Source: an uncultured Lachnospiraceae bacterium (GTDB lineage Bacteria > Bacillota > Clostridia > Lachnospirales > Lachnospiraceae). From it: DNA of 5,269 nucleotides. A model generated the notes under the pieces. It was given only the letters and a program-made list of their open reading frames with translations. It was not told where the DNA came from and made no database searches. Below, in pieces: positions 3,137 to 5,269 of this stretch; position 1 is the stretch's first letter, and each line of letters begins with the position of its first letter. Both the position numbers and the translations under genes were made by a program. The DNA lies in NCBI GenBank assembly GCA_905236585.1, contig CAJOQZ010000161.1, forward strand, positions 1-5,269, written 5' to 3'.

Positions 3137-5269
3137 ATGCAGATCGATGACATTCGCCGCATGCAGCAGATGAGAACCGACAAAGCGCAGGATGGCATGG
3201 TGCGGACCAGACTTTCTCCGTCGGAAGAAAAGAAAAAAGAGATCGGCGCATTTGACGTGCGCCTCGGCGAAACGGCATTTTCGAATATGTCCCCGTTTTA
3301 TTCCAAAAATCAGATGGATCAAGGCGGCATGTTTGACGAGATTGCGGACAAAGACGCGCATTTTACCGATACGTCGACCATGAAGCAGCAGTTGTCCATG
3401 GCGGCGGCGGGCTTTTCGACGGAGGATTTTGACGAAGCCGAAAAAGAGGGATACGATGCGAAGGATATGGACGCGAAGGAAATCGTTACCGTTTTCGACC
3501 AGATCAAAATGAAACTCGCGATGGCGGGAAAAGACATTTCCGGCATGGGCGGTCTGTCGGCGTCGGAAATCGAACAGATGGCGGGGAGCGCGTCCTTAGC
3601 GTCGCAGGTCGAGCAGCAGTTAAAGTCGGCGGATCTGCCGACGGACGAAGAGATTGTATCGGATGCCGTAACGGCGGTGAGAAAAGCAGAAGAGATTCCT
3701 TCCCTTACGCCGCAGATGATGAAAAATATGCTTGCAAACGGCGACGAGCCGACGATTGAAAACCTGCATAAAGCATCCTTTGCACAGCAAAGCAGGGAAT
3801 CGGCAGCGCCGACAGAGCGGACGACGCTTTCGGATGAGGCGTTTTTGGAAATGCGGGATCAGTTGACGGAGATTATGGAAGAAGCGCACCTTCCGGCGGA
3901 CGAGGAGCAGATGAAAAACGCGCGGTTCCTTTTGGATGAGCAGATTCCGGTTACGGCGGAGAATCTGAATTATCTGCATGCGCTAACGACACAGGATTTG
4001 ATGCTGTCCGAAGAGGAAGTGATGGGCGCGATCCTTACGGCGGTGGATGAGGGCAGACGACCGCAGGAGGCGTATCTGCTTACGGGATATTCGCTGCATG
4101 ATAAGGCGCAGGAGGCGGCGGAAGTCATTGCAAACGCAACGGAACAGGACGCGGCGGCGATTGCGGACGCGGGAGAGCCGCTTACCGTAAATGCGCTTTC
4201 CCGGCAGCAGATGAAAAACCATACGGCGGATTCCAAAGATGCAGACGCACAGGCAGAGAATCCGCTAAAACAGGAGGCGCCGCTTAGCGCAAGCGCCCTC
4301 CGCGCTGTGCGCATCCTGCAAGAGACGCGGCTTGCCATGACCCAGCAGGCGAATCTGTCTCTGTTAAAGCAGGGAATCGCGATCGATACAACGGAACTGT
4401 CCGAACTTGTGGAACACTTAAAGCAGGAAGAACAGGCATTTTACCGGAGCGTTTTAGGGAATGACGCGGCATCGTCGTTAGAAGAGAAAATCACGCAGTT
4501 TGAAACGACGAATCAGACGGTTGCCGCATTACAGGAAATGCCGGCGGCGCTTTTGGGGCGCATTCCCGAAGGAGCGGACGCCACGCTTTTGCGCATGCAT
4601 AATGAGGGGCAGCCGCTGCAGGCGAAAATGAACGCGGCGGGAGAACGGTATGAGACGATGCGTACGCAGGTCCGGCGAGATCTCGGGGACAGCATAAAAA
4701 AAGCGTTCCGCAATGTGGATGACATATTGACGGATCTTGACATGGAGCCGACGGAAGAAAATGCGCGTGCGGTACGGATTTTAGGATATAACGAACTGGA
4801 AATCACGGAAGAGAGCATTCGATCCATGCGCTTGGTTGACGAGCAGGTGCAGCGGGCGTTTAAGAACTTGACGCCGGGCGTGGTGGCGAGGATGATCCGC
4901 GACGGTGAAAATCCGCTGGATCTGTCGATTGAAACGTTAAACGACAAGGCAGAAGCGATCAAACAGGTAAGCGCGGGCGCGTCGGCGGAGCAAGATTTTG
5001 CGGACTTTTTGTGGAAAGCGGAGCAGACCGGCGAGTTGACGGATGAGGAGCGCAACGGGATGATGGGCGTTTATCGGCTGATATATCAGGTCGAAAAAAC
5101 GGACGGCGCGGTCATCGGACAGCTGCTGCACCAAGGGGCGGAAGTGACGCTTCGGAACATGATGGGAGCGGTGCGCACCAGACGGCATGAGAACCGGGAA
5201 TATACGGTTGGCGATAACAGCGGGTTCGCGGAATTTGACAAAAGCGTTTTATCCATCACCGAACAGATC
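3137..5269 (+). CDS. Large cysteine-free helical repeat protein of unknown function (3' end outside window)
   Basis: I do not recognise this gene with certainty. The frame stays open for 711 codons to the window edge, with GCG/ACG/CCG-rich codons like its neighbours, so it is a real gene. The ATG at 3137 follows AAGGAG. The protein starts MQIDDIRRMQQMR. No signal peptide or membrane segment is seen. It is acidic, rich in Met, Gln, Glu and Ala, has no cysteine and only one tryptophan, and is mostly predicted-helix in character. Residues 1-185 look more polar and Gly/Asp-rich; from about 187 degenerate helix-turn-helix units of the type xLLxxGxxxTxENLxxL recur. Residues 251-316 and 535-600 form an ungapped internal duplication. 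Long uncharacterised Clostridia proteins of this flavour exist (DUF6240-like, from memory only, unverified). Sigma-28-like sites upstream and the lack of cysteine would suit a flagellum-associated or exported protein, but this is inference. It is set off from recR by a strong terminator. Confidence 0.9.
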   Translation, partial: MQIDDIRRMQQMRTDKAQDGMVRTRLSPSEEKKKEIGAFDVRLGETAFSNMSPFYSKNQMDQGGMFDEIADKDAHFTDTSTMKQQLSMAAAGFSTEDFDEAEKEGYDAKDMDAKEIVTVFDQIKMKLAMAGKDISGMGGLSASEIEQMAGSASLASQVEQQLKSADLPTDEEIVSDAVTAVRKAEEIPSLTPQMMKNMLANGDEPTIENLHKASFAQQSRESAAPTERTTLSDEAFLEMRDQLTEIMEEAHLPADEEQMKNARFLLDEQIPVTAENLNYLHALTTQDLMLSEEEVMGAILTAVDEGRRPQEAYLLTGYSLHDKAQEAAEVIANATEQDAAAIADAGEPLTVNALSRQQMKNHTADSKDADAQAENPLKQEAPLSASALRAVRILQETRLAMTQQANLSLLKQGIAIDTTELSELVEHLKQEEQAFYRSVLGNDAASSLEEKITQFETTNQTVAALQEMPAALLGRIPEGADATLLRMHNEGQPLQAKMNAAGERYETMRTQVRRDLGDSIKKAFRNVDDILTDLDMEPTEENARAVRILGYNELEITEESIRSMRLVDEQVQRAFKNLTPGVVARMIRDGENPLDLSIETLNDKAEAIKQVSAGASAEQDFADFLWKAEQTGELTDEERNGMMGVYRLIYQVEKTDGAVIGQLLHQGAEVTLRNMMGAVRTRRHENREYTVGDNSGFAEFDKSVLSITEQI
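3887..4084 (+). repeat. Internal protein repeat, copy 1 (residues 251-316)
   Basis: Begins HLPADEE and includes ARFLLDEQIPVTAENLNYL (262-280), then a helix ending in DEGRRP (304-309). It aligns without gaps to residues 535-600: E256/E540, E257/E541, R263/R547, L265/L549, T273/T557, E275/E559, G306/G590 and P309/P593 are identical, with many conservative matches between. The similarity is at protein level only; the DNA has diverged, so this is an old duplication or a domain family repeat. Confidence 0.55.
4739..4936 (+). repeat. Internal protein repeat, copy 2 (residues 535-600)
   Basis: Begins DMEPTEENARAVRIL, then ELEITEESIRSM (553-564), then LTPGVVARMIRDGENPL (578-594). The distance from the repeat start to the conserved Gly and Pro (55 and 58 residues) is the same as in copy 1. 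The hexapeptide RAVRIL here (544-549) also occurs at 389-394, encoded there by a different codon at every position. Confidence 0.55.

Noticed and set aside
3192..3383. 63-codon + strand frame overlapping the large gene
   Set aside because: Different frame within a long open gene, basic Arg/Lys-rich shadow translation, no Shine-Dalgarno.
3430..3490. Short tandem repeat around GATGCGAAGGA and GACGCGAAGGA
   Set aside because: Only two partial copies (DAKD and DAKE), consistent with codon use in a Lys/Asp-rich stretch.
4513..5055. Antisense open frame of 180 codons
   Set aside because: It lies opposite the large open gene, shows Ser/Arg-rich low-complexity translation typical of antisense of GCG/ACG-rich codons, and has no family resemblance.

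Overview
The window reads as a chromosomal segment of a mid-GC Clostridia-type Firmicute, possibly Lachnospiraceae-like. The grounds are the gene order dnaX-ybaB-recR, purine-rich Shine-Dalgarno sites (GGAGG, AAGGAG), a group III-like phosphofructokinase tail, and codon use rich in GCG, ACG, CCG and CGG. The genus cannot be fixed from this sequence. All real genes lie on the + strand. There are no RNA genes, insertion sequences or CRISPR arrays.

From 1 to 2913 there is a tight cluster of housekeeping genes: the 3' end of a 6-phosphofructokinase gene, dnaX (clamp-loader gamma/tau subunit), ybaB/ebfC (nucleoid-associated protein) and recR (recombination mediator). Gaps are 3 to 5 nt, so co-transcription and translational coupling are likely. 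The last three are a classic replication/repair trio. dnaX carries an in-frame A AAA AAG heptamer near its 3' end, which could yield a shorter product with a different C-terminus.

From 2914 to 3136 lies a structured intergenic region: an 18-bp palindrome, a very long imperfect hairpin with a T tract (the recR-side terminator), a second dyad, and a strong Shine-Dalgarno. Two stretches resemble sigma-28 (FliA/SigD) flagellar promoters. The better one begins with TAAAGTTT and has its -10 inside the left arm of the terminator hairpin. If real, it would stop read-through from recR while letting transcripts that start there escape termination.

From 3137 to the window end runs one open gene that is cut by the edge (711 codons present). 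It encodes an acidic, mostly helical protein with no cysteine, one tryptophan and many Met/Gln residues. It contains an ungapped internal duplication and several degenerate helix-turn-helix units. Its function is unknown. The sigma-28-like sites and the cysteine-free composition suggest a link to flagella or an extracytoplasmic role, but this is inference. It is the least understood part of the window.
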